Source: Clostridium ganghwense (lineage in GTDB: Bacteria; Bacillota; Clostridia; Clostridiales; Clostridiaceae). Taken from it: a DNA stretch of 64,000 bases. Below, piece after piece: positions 26,654 through 35,473 of the stretch (position 1 is its first letter; every line of letters starts with the position of its first letter). The stretch spans positions 437,745 to 501,744 of the forward strand of contig NZ_JAPQES010000002.1 in assembly GCF_026735165.1 (NCBI RefSeq), read 5' to 3'. The position numbers and the translations under genes were made by a program. Under the pieces are notes generated by a model that was not told the origin of the DNA, did not search any database, and saw nothing but the letters and a program-made list of their open reading frames with translations.

Positions 26654-28387
26654 TTGAGTTTAGTAACTTTAACTATAAATGATAGAGAAGTTCAAGTGGA
26701 AGAAGGAACAACAATATTAAAAGCTGCCGAAAAGCTTAATATTCATATACCAACATTATGTCATTTTAAACTTCACGATGATAGAACTATAAATGACCCT
26801 GGCTCCTGTAGAGTTTGTGTAGTAGAAGTAGAAGGCAGAAGAAATTTAGCACCTGCTTGTTCAACTCCAGTAGTAAACGGTATGAATGTTAAAACAAATT
26901 CTATAAGAGCCATAAAAGCTCGTAGAACTGTTGTAGAACTTCTTCTCTCAGACCATCCACACGAATGCTTATTATGTGAGAAGAATATGAATTGTGAACT
27001 TCAATCTTTGGCAGCAGAGCTTGGAGTTCGTGAGATTAGATATGAAGGTAAAATGTCTACTTATCCAACTGATAATTCAAGTTATTCTATAATTAGAAAT
27101 ATGGATAAATGTATTGTTTGCAGACGCTGTGAAACAATGTGTAACGAGGTTCAAATGTGTAACGTACTAAGTGGAATTAATAGAGGTTTTAATACTGTTG
27201 TAGCACCTGCATTTAATATGTCTTTATCTGAAAGCAATTGTACATTCTGTGGTCAATGTGTAGCAGTTTGTCCTACTGCTGCTTTAACAGAAGTAAACTT
27301 TACTCCAAATGTTTGGGATGCAATAAATGATAAGGATAAAATTGTTCTTGTAGAAACAGCTCCTGCTATAAGAGCAGCACTTGGTGAAGAATTTGGTCTA
27401 GAACCTGGAACTTTAGTAACTGGAAAAATGGTTTCTGCACTTCGAGCTATAGGTTTTGATTATGTATTTGATACAGATTTTGGTGCAGATTTAACTATAA
27501 TGGAAGAGGCTGCTGAATTTATTCACAGACTAGAACATGGTGGAAGACTGCCTATGCTTACAAGCTGTTGTCCGGCTTGGATAAATTTACTCGAACATCG
27601 ATTTGCTGATTTATTAGATATTCCTTCCACCTGCAAATCACCACACCAAATGTTCGGTACAATAGCTAAAACATACTTTGCTGAAAAAATAAATGTAGAC
27701 CCTAAAAACATCGTCGTAGTTTCTGTTATGCCGTGTCTTGCTAAAAAATATGAAGCTTCAAGAGAAGAAATGCAAATAAATGGTATACGTGATGTAGATG
27801 TTGTAATAAGCACAAGAGAATTAGCAAAAATGATTAAAGAAGCAGGTATTGATTTTGTTTCTTTAGAAGATGATGATTTTGATAATCCTATTGGAGAATC
27901 TACAGGTGCTGCTGTTATTTTCGGTGCATCCGGTGGAGTAATGGAGGCAGCTGTTCGTACAGCTTATGAATGGATAACTGGAGAATCTGGTTCACCTTTA
28001 GAATTTAAATCAGTAAGAGGTTATGAAGGCGTTAAAGAAGCTTCTCTTAAAATAAAAGATATGGATATTAATGTTGCTGTAACAAATGGGCTTGGAAATG
28101 CAGTTAAATTACTTGACAATATTAGAGAAGGAAAAGTAAATTATCATCTAATCGAAATTATGGCATGTCCAGGTGGATGTATTGGTGGAGGAGGTCAACC
28201 ATATATCTATGGTGATACATCAATACTTCAAAAGAGAATCGAGGCAATTTATAAAGAAGATAAAAATAAGCAATATAGAAAATCTCATGAAAATCCATCT
28301 ATCCAAAAATTATATAAAGAATTTTTAGGTGAACCTTATGGTGAAAAAGCTCATAAGCTTCTTCATACTTACTATGTAAAACGTTAA
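26654..28387 (+). CDS. hydA: [FeFe] hydrogenase catalytic subunit HydA
   Basis: Evolves or takes up H2 and, with HydB and HydC, is expected to couple NADH and ferredoxin (electron bifurcation/confurcation). The 577 residues contain an N-terminal [2Fe-2S] domain (GSCRVC), a His-Cys3 [4Fe-4S] site (HPHECLLC), two [4Fe-4S] motifs (CIVCRRC, CTFCGQC) and the three H-cluster signatures TSCCPAW, MPCLAKKYEA and ACPGGCIGGGGQP. A small-subunit-like tail is fused at the C-terminus. The GTG at 26645 is in frame but sits inside the ribosome site AGAGGTG, so the TTG at 26654 is preferred. A strong terminator follows. Confidence 0.95.
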   Translation: MSLVTLTINDREVQVEEGTTILKAAEKLNIHIPTLCHFKLHDDRTINDPGSCRVCVVEVEGRRNLAPACSTPVVNGMNVKTNSIRAIKARRTVVELLLSDHPHECLLCEKNMNCELQSLAAELGVREIRYEGKMSTYPTDNSSYSIIRNMDKCIVCRRCETMCNEVQMCNVLSGINRGFNTVVAPAFNMSLSESNCTFCGQCVAVCPTAALTEVNFTPNVWDAINDKDKIVLVETAPAIRAALGEEFGLEPGTLVTGKMVSALRAIGFDYVFDTDFGADLTIMEEAAEFIHRLEHGGRLPMLTSCCPAWINLLEHRFADLLDIPSTCKSPHQMFGTIAKTYFAEKINVDPKNIVVVSVMPCLAKKYEASREEMQINGIRDVDVVISTRELAKMIKEAGIDFVSLEDDDFDNPIGESTGAAVIFGASGGVMEAAVRTAYEWITGESGSPLEFKSVRGYEGVKEASLKIKDMDINVAVTNGLGNAVKLLDNIREGKVNYHLIEIMACPGGCIGGGGQPYIYGDTSILQKRIEAIYKEDKNKQYRKSHENPSIQKLYKEFLGEPYGEKAHKLLHTYYVKR

Positions 28388-28411
28388 TAACTATTATTTA
28401 AATTACAACTT

Positions 28412-28455
28412 AAAAATAATACCATAATATTTTATATATTATGGTATTATTTTTA
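28412..28455. terminator. Terminator after hydA, bidirectional
   Basis: A near-perfect 18-bp stem, AAAATAATACCATAATA against TATTATGGTATTATTTT, is flanked by A and T runs. It also faces the converging permease gene. Confidence 0.88.
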
Positions 28456-28488
28456 GCAAATATATATTTAATTTATAATTAAATTTCT

Positions 28489-29697
28489 TTATTCATATCT
28501 CAATGCATCTATAGGATTAAGTGATGCTGCCTTTTTAGCAGGATATATTCCAAAAAAAATTCCTATAATAGATGAAAATAGAATTGTTCCTATTATAACC
28601 TTTGTAGACAATTCAGGAGTTATTCCAGCAACATTTCCAATCAATTCAGCTCCTACAATTCCTGTTATCATTCCTATTGTTCCTCCTATCACGGATATAA
28701 TTACAGATTCAGTTAGAAACTGTATAAGAATCATACTAGTAGTTGCCCCTAATGCTTTTCTTATACCGATTTCTCGTGTCCTTTCAGTTACAGATACAAG
28801 CATTATATTCATTACACCAATCCCACCTACTATTAATGATATACCAGCAACAGCTCCTACAAAAGTTGTAAATATACTTAATACCCTATTCACTTGTTCT
28901 AGTTGTTTCATTATACTTTCAGCACTATATATCTCTTTTCCTTTATTATTATGTCTTACCTCTAGTACATCTATAGCTGCTTTTGAAACATTCTCAGTTT
29001 CTTCTTTTGAAGACGCTGCTATTTTTATATTACCAATAGCAAATCTATAAGGATACAACTCCCCCATTAATGTTACTGGTATACTTACAAAAGCAGGCAG
29101 TTCATCATTATCTCTCCCTCGCAAAATTCCTGATATACCTTTTTTTACTCCTATTATTGTAACTTTTTTAGTTATAGAATCATTTCCTAACTTCACAGTT
29201 TTACCTACTACATTTGGATATCCAAACAGTGATTTTGCAGCCTCTTCATTTAAAACTCCAACAGCTTTACCTTCTAAATATTCCTTATTACTAAAATATC
29301 TACCATAAATAATCTCTTCATTATCTATATAAGCTAGTTCTTCATTTCCTCCACTAATATAAGCTCTTTTACTTTTTATATCAGAACTGATTTTTCCCAT
29401 TTTCTGATATAAAGGACTTATGTATTTTACATCTTGTAAAACTTCTTTTATTTTTTCAACATCTTTAACTGTGAAATAATCACTCTTATCCCCAGACGAC
29501 TTTACTTTTATTTCTACTGCAAACGCTCCAATTTTTTCAAATTGTCCAATTATTGCAATTCTTGCCCCCTGACCAATGGCTACAATAGCGATTACCGAAC
29601 TAATCCCTATAATTATTCCCAACATAGTAAGGAATGAACGCATTTTGTTACCTTTTATACATTCAAAAGCCATTTTGCAATTTTCAAAAAAATTCAT
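28489..29697 (-). CDS. MacB/FtsX-type ABC transporter permease
   Basis: A 402-residue membrane protein with one N-terminal span (about 17-45), a large extracytoplasmic MacB core domain (about 46-270) and three C-terminal spans (about 280-395). The motifs MRSFLTMLGIIIGISSVIAI and SVTERTREIGIRKALGA are typical of lipoprotein or peptide exporters of the MacB class. It lies 39 bases after an adaptor gene. The expected ATPase gene is not between or beside them, so it would have to come from elsewhere. Confidence 0.9.
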   Translation of the reverse strand: MNFFENCKMAFECIKGNKMRSFLTMLGIIIGISSVIAIVAIGQGARIAIIGQFEKIGAFAVEIKVKSSGDKSDYFTVKDVEKIKEVLQDVKYISPLYQKMGKISSDIKSKRAYISGGNEELAYIDNEEIIYGRYFSNKEYLEGKAVGVLNEEAAKSLFGYPNVVGKTVKLGNDSITKKVTIIGVKKGISGILRGRDNDELPAFVSIPVTLMGELYPYRFAIGNIKIAASSKEETENVSKAAIDVLEVRHNNKGKEIYSAESIMKQLEQVNRVLSIFTTFVGAVAGISLIVGGIGVMNIMLVSVTERTREIGIRKALGATTSMILIQFLTESVIISVIGGTIGMITGIVGAELIGNVAGITPELSTKVIIGTILFSSIIGIFFGIYPAKKAASLNPIDALRYE

Positions 29698-29736
29698 CTT
29701 TTTCTCCTTTACTCTGAAAGCACCCTAACTTTATTC

Positions 29737-30906
29737 CTAAATATTTTTATTATTTTCTATACTCTCTCTAATTAAAGTTCCATTTTTTATAGAATTACCT
29801 GGATTTAAAATTACTTTTTCTCCTTTCTTTAATCCTTCTATAACCTCAATTTCACTATCAGATTGAATACCTGTTTTTATAATCTTTTCTACTGCTTTAT
29901 TATCTTGTACTACATATACAGTATCAATTCCATTAGTATCCTTTTTAACCGCTTCAATAGGAATTTTTATAACATCTTTCATTTCAGAAAGTAAAATATC
30001 CATATCTACATCAAATCCTATTTTTAATCCTGAAGTATCGCTTTCTATATCACTTTCTATACCTAATAAAGTACCTTGCCCTGACGGTACACTGGTTTTA
30101 TATGCAGCTGGATTCACAAATGAAACCTTTCCCCTATACTCTTTACCTTTATTATTTATTAAAACTTCCTGTCCTACCTTTACACTGCCAGCATGATATT
30201 TCCCTACTAAAGCTACAACTTTCAAATTTTTTATATCTTCTACTTTAACAGCAGGTTTAACTCTATTATCCACAGCTCCGTCCACAACATTCACTTCTGT
30301 TACAGTTCCCTTGTTCTCTGCAATAATTTTATATTTTGTACTCTTAATCTGTTTTTGGACAGATTCTAAAGCTATTTTTGCAAGTAAAATAGAATTCTCT
30401 CCTTGTTTTATCTGATCATCTGATATGGGAGTTATAGATTGTTTTTGATTCTTTAAAGTTAATAGTATTTGCTCATCTTGTGGCTCTTTACTTCCTTCTA
30501 ATGCCTTTATTTCTTCTTCTAATAACTTTATTTTATTATCAATTTTATTCTTTTTATTTTTCAGATCATTTTGGCTAAGTACCGCATTATCGTATTGTAT
30601 TTGTGCTTGTTTCACCTGTAAACTTAAATCTGGTATATCATATGTAATCAAAACATCTCCCTTTTTAACAGTATCTCCAACTTCTACATTTACATTTTTC
30701 ACCTTTCCTCCTGTACCAAAATAACTTTTACTTTTTTTAGACTCAACATCTCCTGTTAATGATAAATAGGATTTCACATTTCCTTTTTCCACTAATCTAG
30801 TTTTTACCTGTACATATTTAGCTTCGTTTTTAGATATAATCCTTAGTGCAATAGCTCCTACTAGGGCTAAAATTATAATCACCCATGTGACTATCTTCTT
30901 TCCCAT
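29737..30906 (-). CDS. HlyD/MacA-type periplasmic adaptor (membrane fusion protein)
   Basis: Extracytoplasmic adaptor of 389 residues anchored by one N-terminal span (about 5-22). A lipoyl-like half (GDTVKKGDVLITYD), a Lys/Glu-rich coiled coil (about 95-165), the second lipoyl half and a beta-barrel region follow. The C-terminal VIEGLKKGEKVIL is typical of RND/ABC adaptors. GAGGAGG sits five bases before the ATG at 30906, so the eleven upstream in-frame codons are excluded. It pairs with the MacB-like permease downstream. In Firmicutes such pairs export peptides or drugs; the cargo is unknown. Confidence 0.9.
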   Translation of the reverse strand: MGKKIVTWVIIILALVGAIALRIISKNEAKYVQVKTRLVEKGNVKSYLSLTGDVESKKSKSYFGTGGKVKNVNVEVGDTVKKGDVLITYDIPDLSLQVKQAQIQYDNAVLSQNDLKNKKNKIDNKIKLLEEEIKALEGSKEPQDEQILLTLKNQKQSITPISDDQIKQGENSILLAKIALESVQKQIKSTKYKIIAENKGTVTEVNVVDGAVDNRVKPAVKVEDIKNLKVVALVGKYHAGSVKVGQEVLINNKGKEYRGKVSFVNPAAYKTSVPSGQGTLLGIESDIESDTSGLKIGFDVDMDILLSEMKDVIKIPIEAVKKDTNGIDTVYVVQDNKAVEKIIKTGIQSDSEIEVIEGLKKGEKVILNPGNSIKNGTLIRESIENNKNI

Positions 30907-31118
30907 AGCTTCCTCCTCAAAGTATATTTTTATATCCATAAATAGATTTAACTAAAAACTTAAATATATTCATTTATGTATAAATTAAACCAATAAAGCA
31001 CTATAAAATATTATATTGGTTGATATTACCTTGTATCATATTATAATTTTTTATTGGAATGAAGCATAAAATAAATTATAATATTTATTATTAATATCAC
31101 TAGAAAAGGGGAATGACG

Positions 31119-31937
31119 TTGGCAAAGATTAGTGAAAATAAACTAAAGCTTTATGGATTTAATAATTTAACTAAATCACTAAGTTTTAACATTTACGATA
31201 TTTGTTATACAAAAACTGAGCAAGATCGAAAAAAATATATTGAATATATTGATGAGCAGTATAATTCTGAAAGACTAACAAGAATTCTAACAAACGTTAC
31301 AGAAATTATAGGGGCAAGTGTTCTAAATGTAGCTAAACAAGATTATGATCCTCAAGGAGCAAGCGTAACATTGCTAATTTCAGAGGAAGAAGTTCCCTTA
31401 TACGTACTTGACCCATCTTGTAATAGAGGACTTTTAACTCCAACTCGTGAAAATATAGTAGGACATTTAGATAAAAGTCATGTAACAGTTCATTCATATC
31501 CTGAAAGTCATCCACAAAATGATATAAGTACTTTTAGGGTAGATATAGATGTTGCTACTTGTGGAACAATTTCTCCTTTAAAAGCTTTAAATTACTTAAT
31601 AGATAGCTTTGATTCAGATATTATTACTATAGACTATAGAGTTAGAGGATTCACTAGAGATGTTGATGGTAAAAAACATTTTATAGATCATAAAATCAAC
31701 TCTATACAAAACTTCATTGCTAAAAAAACATTAGATAAATACAGTTTAATTGATATGAACATATATCAATCTAATATATTTCATACAAAAATGAGACTAA
31801 AAGATTTTGAGCTTCATAATTATTTATTTGAAATTAAAGAAGAACATTTAACAGAACAAGAGAGAGAAGATATTATTCATAATCTTAGCAAAGAAATGAC
31901 AGAAATATTTTATGGTAAAAATATTTCTAATGTGTAA
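31119..31937 (+). CDS. speD: S-adenosylmethionine decarboxylase proenzyme, E. coli type
   Basis: Makes decarboxylated SAM, the aminopropyl donor for spermidine. The 272 residues contain the self-cleavage site [14 protein letters not shown], where Ser120 becomes the pyruvoyl group, and the family block [18 protein letters not shown]. The length matches the large E. coli-type class rather than the 120-residue Bacillus class. The ATG at 31113 lies too close to AAGGGG (31106-31111), so the TTG at 31119 is chosen. Spermidine synthase (speE) and a carboxyspermidine pathway are absent from its neighbourhood. Confidence 0.92.
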   Translation: MAKISENKLKLYGFNNLTKSLSFNIYDICYTKTEQDRKKYIEYIDEQYNSERLTRILTNVTEIIGASVLNVAKQDYDPQGASVTLLISEEEVPLYVLDPSCNRGLLTPTRENIVGHLDKSHVTVHSYPESHPQNDISTFRVDIDVATCGTISPLKALNYLIDSFDSDIITIDYRVRGFTRDVDGKKHFIDHKINSIQNFIAKKTLDKYSLIDMNIYQSNIFHTKMRLKDFELHNYLFEIKEEHLTEQEREDIIHNLSKEMTEIFYGKNISNV

Positions 31938-31985
31938 ATTTTATAGTTTCTAATATTAAAAATATAACAATTATTAATATCATAA

Positions 31986-32039
31986 TGATACTAGCCCAGC
32001 CTATTGTGAATCACCACATAAGCTGAGCTAGTATTTTAA
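31986..32039. terminator. Terminator between speD and mgsA
   Basis: ATACTAGCCCAGC pairs with GCTGAGCTAGTAT (one mismatch) and is followed by TTT. It lies between converging genes. Confidence 0.75.
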
Positions 32040-32042
32040 CTT

Positions 32043-32417
32043 TTATTGTCTTTTTGTCATAAGTGCTTTCACAAACACTTCAGCAGATCCTATATTTGTA
32101 GCAAGTGGAATTCCATGAACATCACATATCCTTAAAAGCGCAGAAACATCTGGCTCATGTGGCTGTGCTGTAAGCGGATCTCTTAGGAAAATAATCATGT
32201 TCATTTTTCCTGTACAAACTCTTGCTCCTATTTGTTGATCTCCACCTAAAGGACCAGACAAGAATCTATATACATTCAGTTCTACCTTTTCCCCAATAAG
32301 TTTACCTGTTGTGCCTGTTGCAAATAGCTCATGTTCTTGAAAAACATTTCTATACCTCTTAACTAAGTCAATTAATTCTTCCTTTCTGTTATCATGTGCT
32401 ATTAATGCTATCTTCAT
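32043..32417 (-). CDS. mgsA: Methylglyoxal synthase
   Basis: Converts dihydroxyacetone phosphate to methylglyoxal and phosphate, a glycolysis bypass used under phosphate limitation. The 124 residues show ALIAHDNRK, the phosphate loop ATGTTGKLI, the catalytic Asp region [11 protein letters not shown] and [14 protein letters not shown]. The gene follows rodA by 13 bases, an arrangement with no obvious functional link. Confidence 0.95.
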   Translation of the reverse strand: MKIALIAHDNRKEELIDLVKRYRNVFQEHELFATGTTGKLIGEKVELNVYRFLSGPLGGDQQIGARVCTGKMNMIIFLRDPLTAQPHEPDVSALLRICDVHGIPLATNIGSAEVFVKALMTKRQ

Positions 32418-32430
32418 GATACATCCCCCC

Positions 32431-33549
32431 CTAAAAGTTAATTTTTTTCTTTCGCATACCTATATTTAAAACTAGCCCTATAGACATAAAGCTAGAAAGT
32501 ACGGAACTACCCCCATAACTCATCAGTGGTAAAGTTATACCTGTAATAGGCATAAGTCCAATTGTCATTCCTATATTTTGAAATATAGAGAATAAGAATG
32601 TTGAAATAACTCCTACAGTTACTATACTTCCCAATATATCTTTAGATTCTTTAGCTATTTTTATAAACTTATATGTTAACATACCGTAAAGAAATAATAA
32701 GAATATTGCACCTAAAAGTCCCCATTCGTCACCTACAACTGAAAAAATAAAGTCTGTATGAGCTTCTGGAACATTACTACCCGCTATTTGAAGCCCATGA
32801 GTAAAACCTTCTCCTAATATCTTTCCAGACCCTATAGCCATTAAGGATTGATTTAATTGGAATGCCAATCCTCTACTATAAGCTTCAGGATTTAAAAATG
32901 AAAGTAATCTTCCTTTCCAATATGTCTTCATTAATGGTGAATTCCATATGATTGCAATGAGGCATACTATACTAGCTAGTCCTCCGAAAATAACCTTCAA
33001 ATCAAGTCCAGCAATAAAAAATATTCCAAGTACTATAAAAAAGCTTACCATTGTCATTCCCATATCCGGTTGTATTACTATTAAAAGCATTGGTAAAACT
33101 GCATAAAATATTAACTTAAAAAAGTTTTTAGGTTCATTAATCTTTCCTTCCATATCATCTAATTGTTTAGCTAACATTACTATCATTCCGAGCTTCGCAA
33201 ATTCAGATGGCTGAATAGATATACTACCTATACTTATCCACGAATTTGCACCTTTATGGACACTTCCAAGAACCCAATTATTTAATATTAACAATATAAT
33301 TCCTGCCCAATATATTACAGGAGCATAATTTCCTATTAAAGTGTAATCAACTAGTAAAATTACATATACCACAAAACATCCTATAAAAAGCCATATTAAT
33401 TGTCTCTTAGCAAAAAATATTCCCATACTTCTAAACGTAGCACTATATATATTAATACAGCTAAATAACACTATAAGAATTGTTATAATTATAATTCCAT
33501 AGTCTAATTCTCTCAGTAATTTTTTACTTATCTTTAATTTTTCAAACAC
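32431..33549 (-). CDS. rodA: Peptidoglycan glycosyltransferase RodA (SEDS family)
   Basis: Polymerises lipid II during side-wall growth with PBP2. The 372 residues have about ten spans and the SEDS signatures [18 protein letters not shown], the loop with [19 protein letters not shown] carrying the catalytic Asp, and [21 protein letters not shown] at 33549 with GGAGGG upstream is preferred over the ATG seven codons earlier. A terminator separates it from minE, and TATAAT (complement at 33574-33579) suggests its own promoter. Confidence 0.94.
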   Translation of the reverse strand: MFEKLKISKKLLRELDYGIIIITILIVLFSCINIYSATFRSMGIFFAKRQLIWLFIGCFVVYVILLVDYTLIGNYAPVIYWAGIILLILNNWVLGSVHKGANSWISIGSISIQPSEFAKLGMIVMLAKQLDDMEGKINEPKNFFKLIFYAVLPMLLIVIQPDMGMTMVSFFIVLGIFFIAGLDLKVIFGGLASIVCLIAIIWNSPLMKTYWKGRLLSFLNPEAYSRGLAFQLNQSLMAIGSGKILGEGFTHGLQIAGSNVPEAHTDFIFSVVGDEWGLLGAIFLLFLYGMLTYKFIKIAKESKDILGSIVTVGVISTFLFSIFQNIGMTIGLMPITGITLPLMSYGGSSVLSSFMSIGLVLNIGMRKKKINF

Positions 33550-33590
33550 CTTTATCCCTCCATTACACATACGATTATATCATATAAACA

Positions 33591-33626
33591 CAAAAAAACT
33601 ATGTATAAGTTTTAAATTATACATAG
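33591..33626 (-). terminator. Terminator between minE and rodA
   Basis: On the minus strand CTATGTATAA pairs with TTATACATAG and is followed by TTTTTTT. Confidence 0.8.
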
Positions 33627-33640
33627 CTTTTATTGTTTAA

Positions 33641-33907
33641 TTATCTTTCTTTCATTTTCTTTATAGGAATACTAGCAATTAAAGCTGGTGAAGTTCCCTC
33701 AACTTCTTTCGTTCTAGTTAGTCTTACATCTATATCTCCATCATCAATTATCACATATTTAGATATCACTTCTAAAATATCACTTTTCATCATGTCTAAA
33801 AGTTCAGGCGAAATATTAGATCTATCGTGGATTAATATTAACTTCAGCCTATCCTTGGCCACTTCTTTAGAGGAAGGCTTACCTGAAAACAACTTAAATA
33901 AATCCAT
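33641..33907 (-). CDS. minE: Cell division topological specificity factor MinE
   Basis: Stimulates MinD ATPase and drives Min oscillation. The 88 residues include the N-terminal amphipathic segment MDLFKLFSG, the anti-MinCD helix (KDRLKLILIHDR) and the C-terminal topological domain with DILEVISKYV. Length is normal. It is the last gene of minCDE, 11 bases after minD. Bacillus lacks MinE while many clostridia have it, so this supports a clostridial host with an oscillating Min system. Confidence 0.95.
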   Translation of the reverse strand: MDLFKLFSGKPSSKEVAKDRLKLILIHDRSNISPELLDMMKSDILEVISKYVIIDDGDIDVRLTRTKEVEGTSPALIASIPIKKMKER

Positions 33908-33918
33908 GTAATCTCCTC

Positions 33919-34716
33919 CTATTTAAATTTAAATATTTTCTTTATTGATGCAAAAAATCCAGTTTCCATACTTGTAATAGGAGTAAAAGGGATTTCCTCT
34001 CCTAATATTCTTTTAGCAATATCGTTAAATGCTTGTCCAGCCGCTGCTTTACTATTTAAAACTACAGGTTCTCCTTTATTAGTAGCTACAGTTATTTCTT
34101 CATCTACTGGTACAATCCCTATTAACTTTATAGCTAAACTATCAAGTATATCACTTACATCTAACATATCCCCTCTTTTTACCATTTCATAATCTAGCCT
34201 ATTCACTATTAGCTCATGGTTATCTAATCCTTTAGCATCTAGCTTTCCAATAACTCTATCAGCATCTCTCACTGAAGTAACCTCTGGATTTACAACGATA
34301 AGAGCCCTATCTGCTCCCACAATAGCATTTTCAAATCCCTGCTCTATTCCTGCTGGACAATCAATGATTACATAGTCAAATTCTTCTTTCAATCCTTTAA
34401 TTAGATTTAACATTTGTTCTGTGCTAACATCATTCTTATCTCTAGTTTGAGCTGTAGGTAATAAGCATAGATTTGAAAATCTCTTATCTTTAATAAGTGC
34501 TTGCTTTACTCTGCATCTTTCTTCTACTACATCAAGTAGTGTAAAAACAATTCTGTTTTCAAGTCCCATAAGCACATCTAAATTTCTAAGACCAGTATCT
34601 CCATCTACTACAACTACCTTCTTACCAAGAGAAGCCAGTGCAGTTCCTATATTAGCAGTAGTTGTTGTCTTTCCTACTCCACCTTTACCTGACGTTATTA
34701 CTATAGCTTCGCTCAT
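33919..34716 (-). CDS. minD: Septum site-determining ATPase MinD
   Basis: Membrane-associated ATPase that recruits MinC. The 265 residues contain the deviant Walker A SGKGGVGKTTT, the DGDTGLRNLD switch, VIIDCPAGIE (Walker B) and a C-terminal amphipathic membrane helix (FFASIKKIFKFK). GGAGG eight bases upstream selects the ATG at 34716. Five upstream codons in frame are excluded; they overlap the end of minC. Confidence 0.96.
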   Translation of the reverse strand: MSEAIVITSGKGGVGKTTTTANIGTALASLGKKVVVVDGDTGLRNLDVLMGLENRIVFTLLDVVEERCRVKQALIKDKRFSNLCLLPTAQTRDKNDVSTEQMLNLIKGLKEEFDYVIIDCPAGIEQGFENAIVGADRALIVVNPEVTSVRDADRVIGKLDAKGLDNHELIVNRLDYEMVKRGDMLDVSDILDSLAIKLIGIVPVDEEITVATNKGEPVVLNSKAAAGQAFNDIAKRILGEEIPFTPITSMETGFFASIKKIFKFK

Positions 34717-34730
34717 ATATTTTTCCTCCA

Positions 34731-35363
34731 TTATACAAATTTATTAGGTAAATAAGGCTCTACAATTATTGTATCGTCTTTTATTTTAGCAACTTCAGGA
34801 TAATATGTTTTTTCATCGTCTTCTGGGGCTCTTGTCATTACATTAGCAATTTGAAGTATTTTAGGCTGCAGGCTAAAAGCTGCTATTATAGCTTTTGTAT
34901 TTCCTGTACTACCTGCATGGACATTTCCTTTTAAGTTTCCCAAAACTATTATGTTTCCAGCAGCGTAAACCTCAGCTCCTGGATTAACATCTCCTATTAT
35001 TACAATATTTCCTGCATATCTTATAATTTGTCCACTTCTTATAGTTTTACGGTAAAATTTAGTACGTCCCTCGTAGATACCAGAAAATACTCTATATTTC
35101 GTTTCTTCTTTATCTTCAAAAATACAATCTTTAATTAAAAACTCTTCAAATAGTATATCCTTTAATTTTATTATATCTCTTTCGGTAAGTTCTTTTAGTT
35201 GAGTTGTTATTTTTATAGTAGCACCCTTATAAAATCTCTTTCCACTAATTAATTTTTCAACGAACTCTTCCATCATTTCATCAAAATCTCTGAACTTATT
35301 CATATCAATTACTGCATTTAATCCATCTTTATTGCCTTTTATTATTAAACCGCCCTTAACCAT
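34731..35363 (-). CDS. minC: Septum site-determining protein MinC
   Basis: FtsZ assembly inhibitor. The 210 residues have an N-terminal FtsZ-binding domain (about 1-95, [11 protein letters not shown]) and a C-terminal beta-helix MinD-binding domain (about 105-205, [20 protein letters not shown]). TGGAGG precedes the ATG. It is the first gene of minCDE, located 108 bases after the PBP2 gene with a terminator between, so minCDE probably has its own promoter. Confidence 0.94.
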   Translation of the reverse strand: MVKGGLIIKGNKDGLNAVIDMNKFRDFDEMMEEFVEKLISGKRFYKGATIKITTQLKELTERDIIKLKDILFEEFLIKDCIFEDKEETKYRVFSGIYEGRTKFYRKTIRSGQIIRYAGNIVIIGDVNPGAEVYAAGNIIVLGNLKGNVHAGSTGNTKAIIAAFSLQPKILQIANVMTRAPEDDEKTYYPEVAKIKDDTIIVEPYLPNKFV

Positions 35364-35440
35364 ACCAAACCTCCATAAATGCCCTTGTTTTATATTTCAA
35401 CATTTTTATTCTAAATCCTTCTATTAATTAAAATAAATTT

Positions 35441-35473
35441 AAAAAACCAGATAAATATTTATCTGGCTTTTTT
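35441..35473 (-). terminator. Terminator after the PBP2 gene
   Basis: AAAAAACCAGATAAATA pairs with the facing TATTTATCTGG-TTTTTT. The hairpin reaches into the stop codon of mrdA. Confidence 0.85.
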
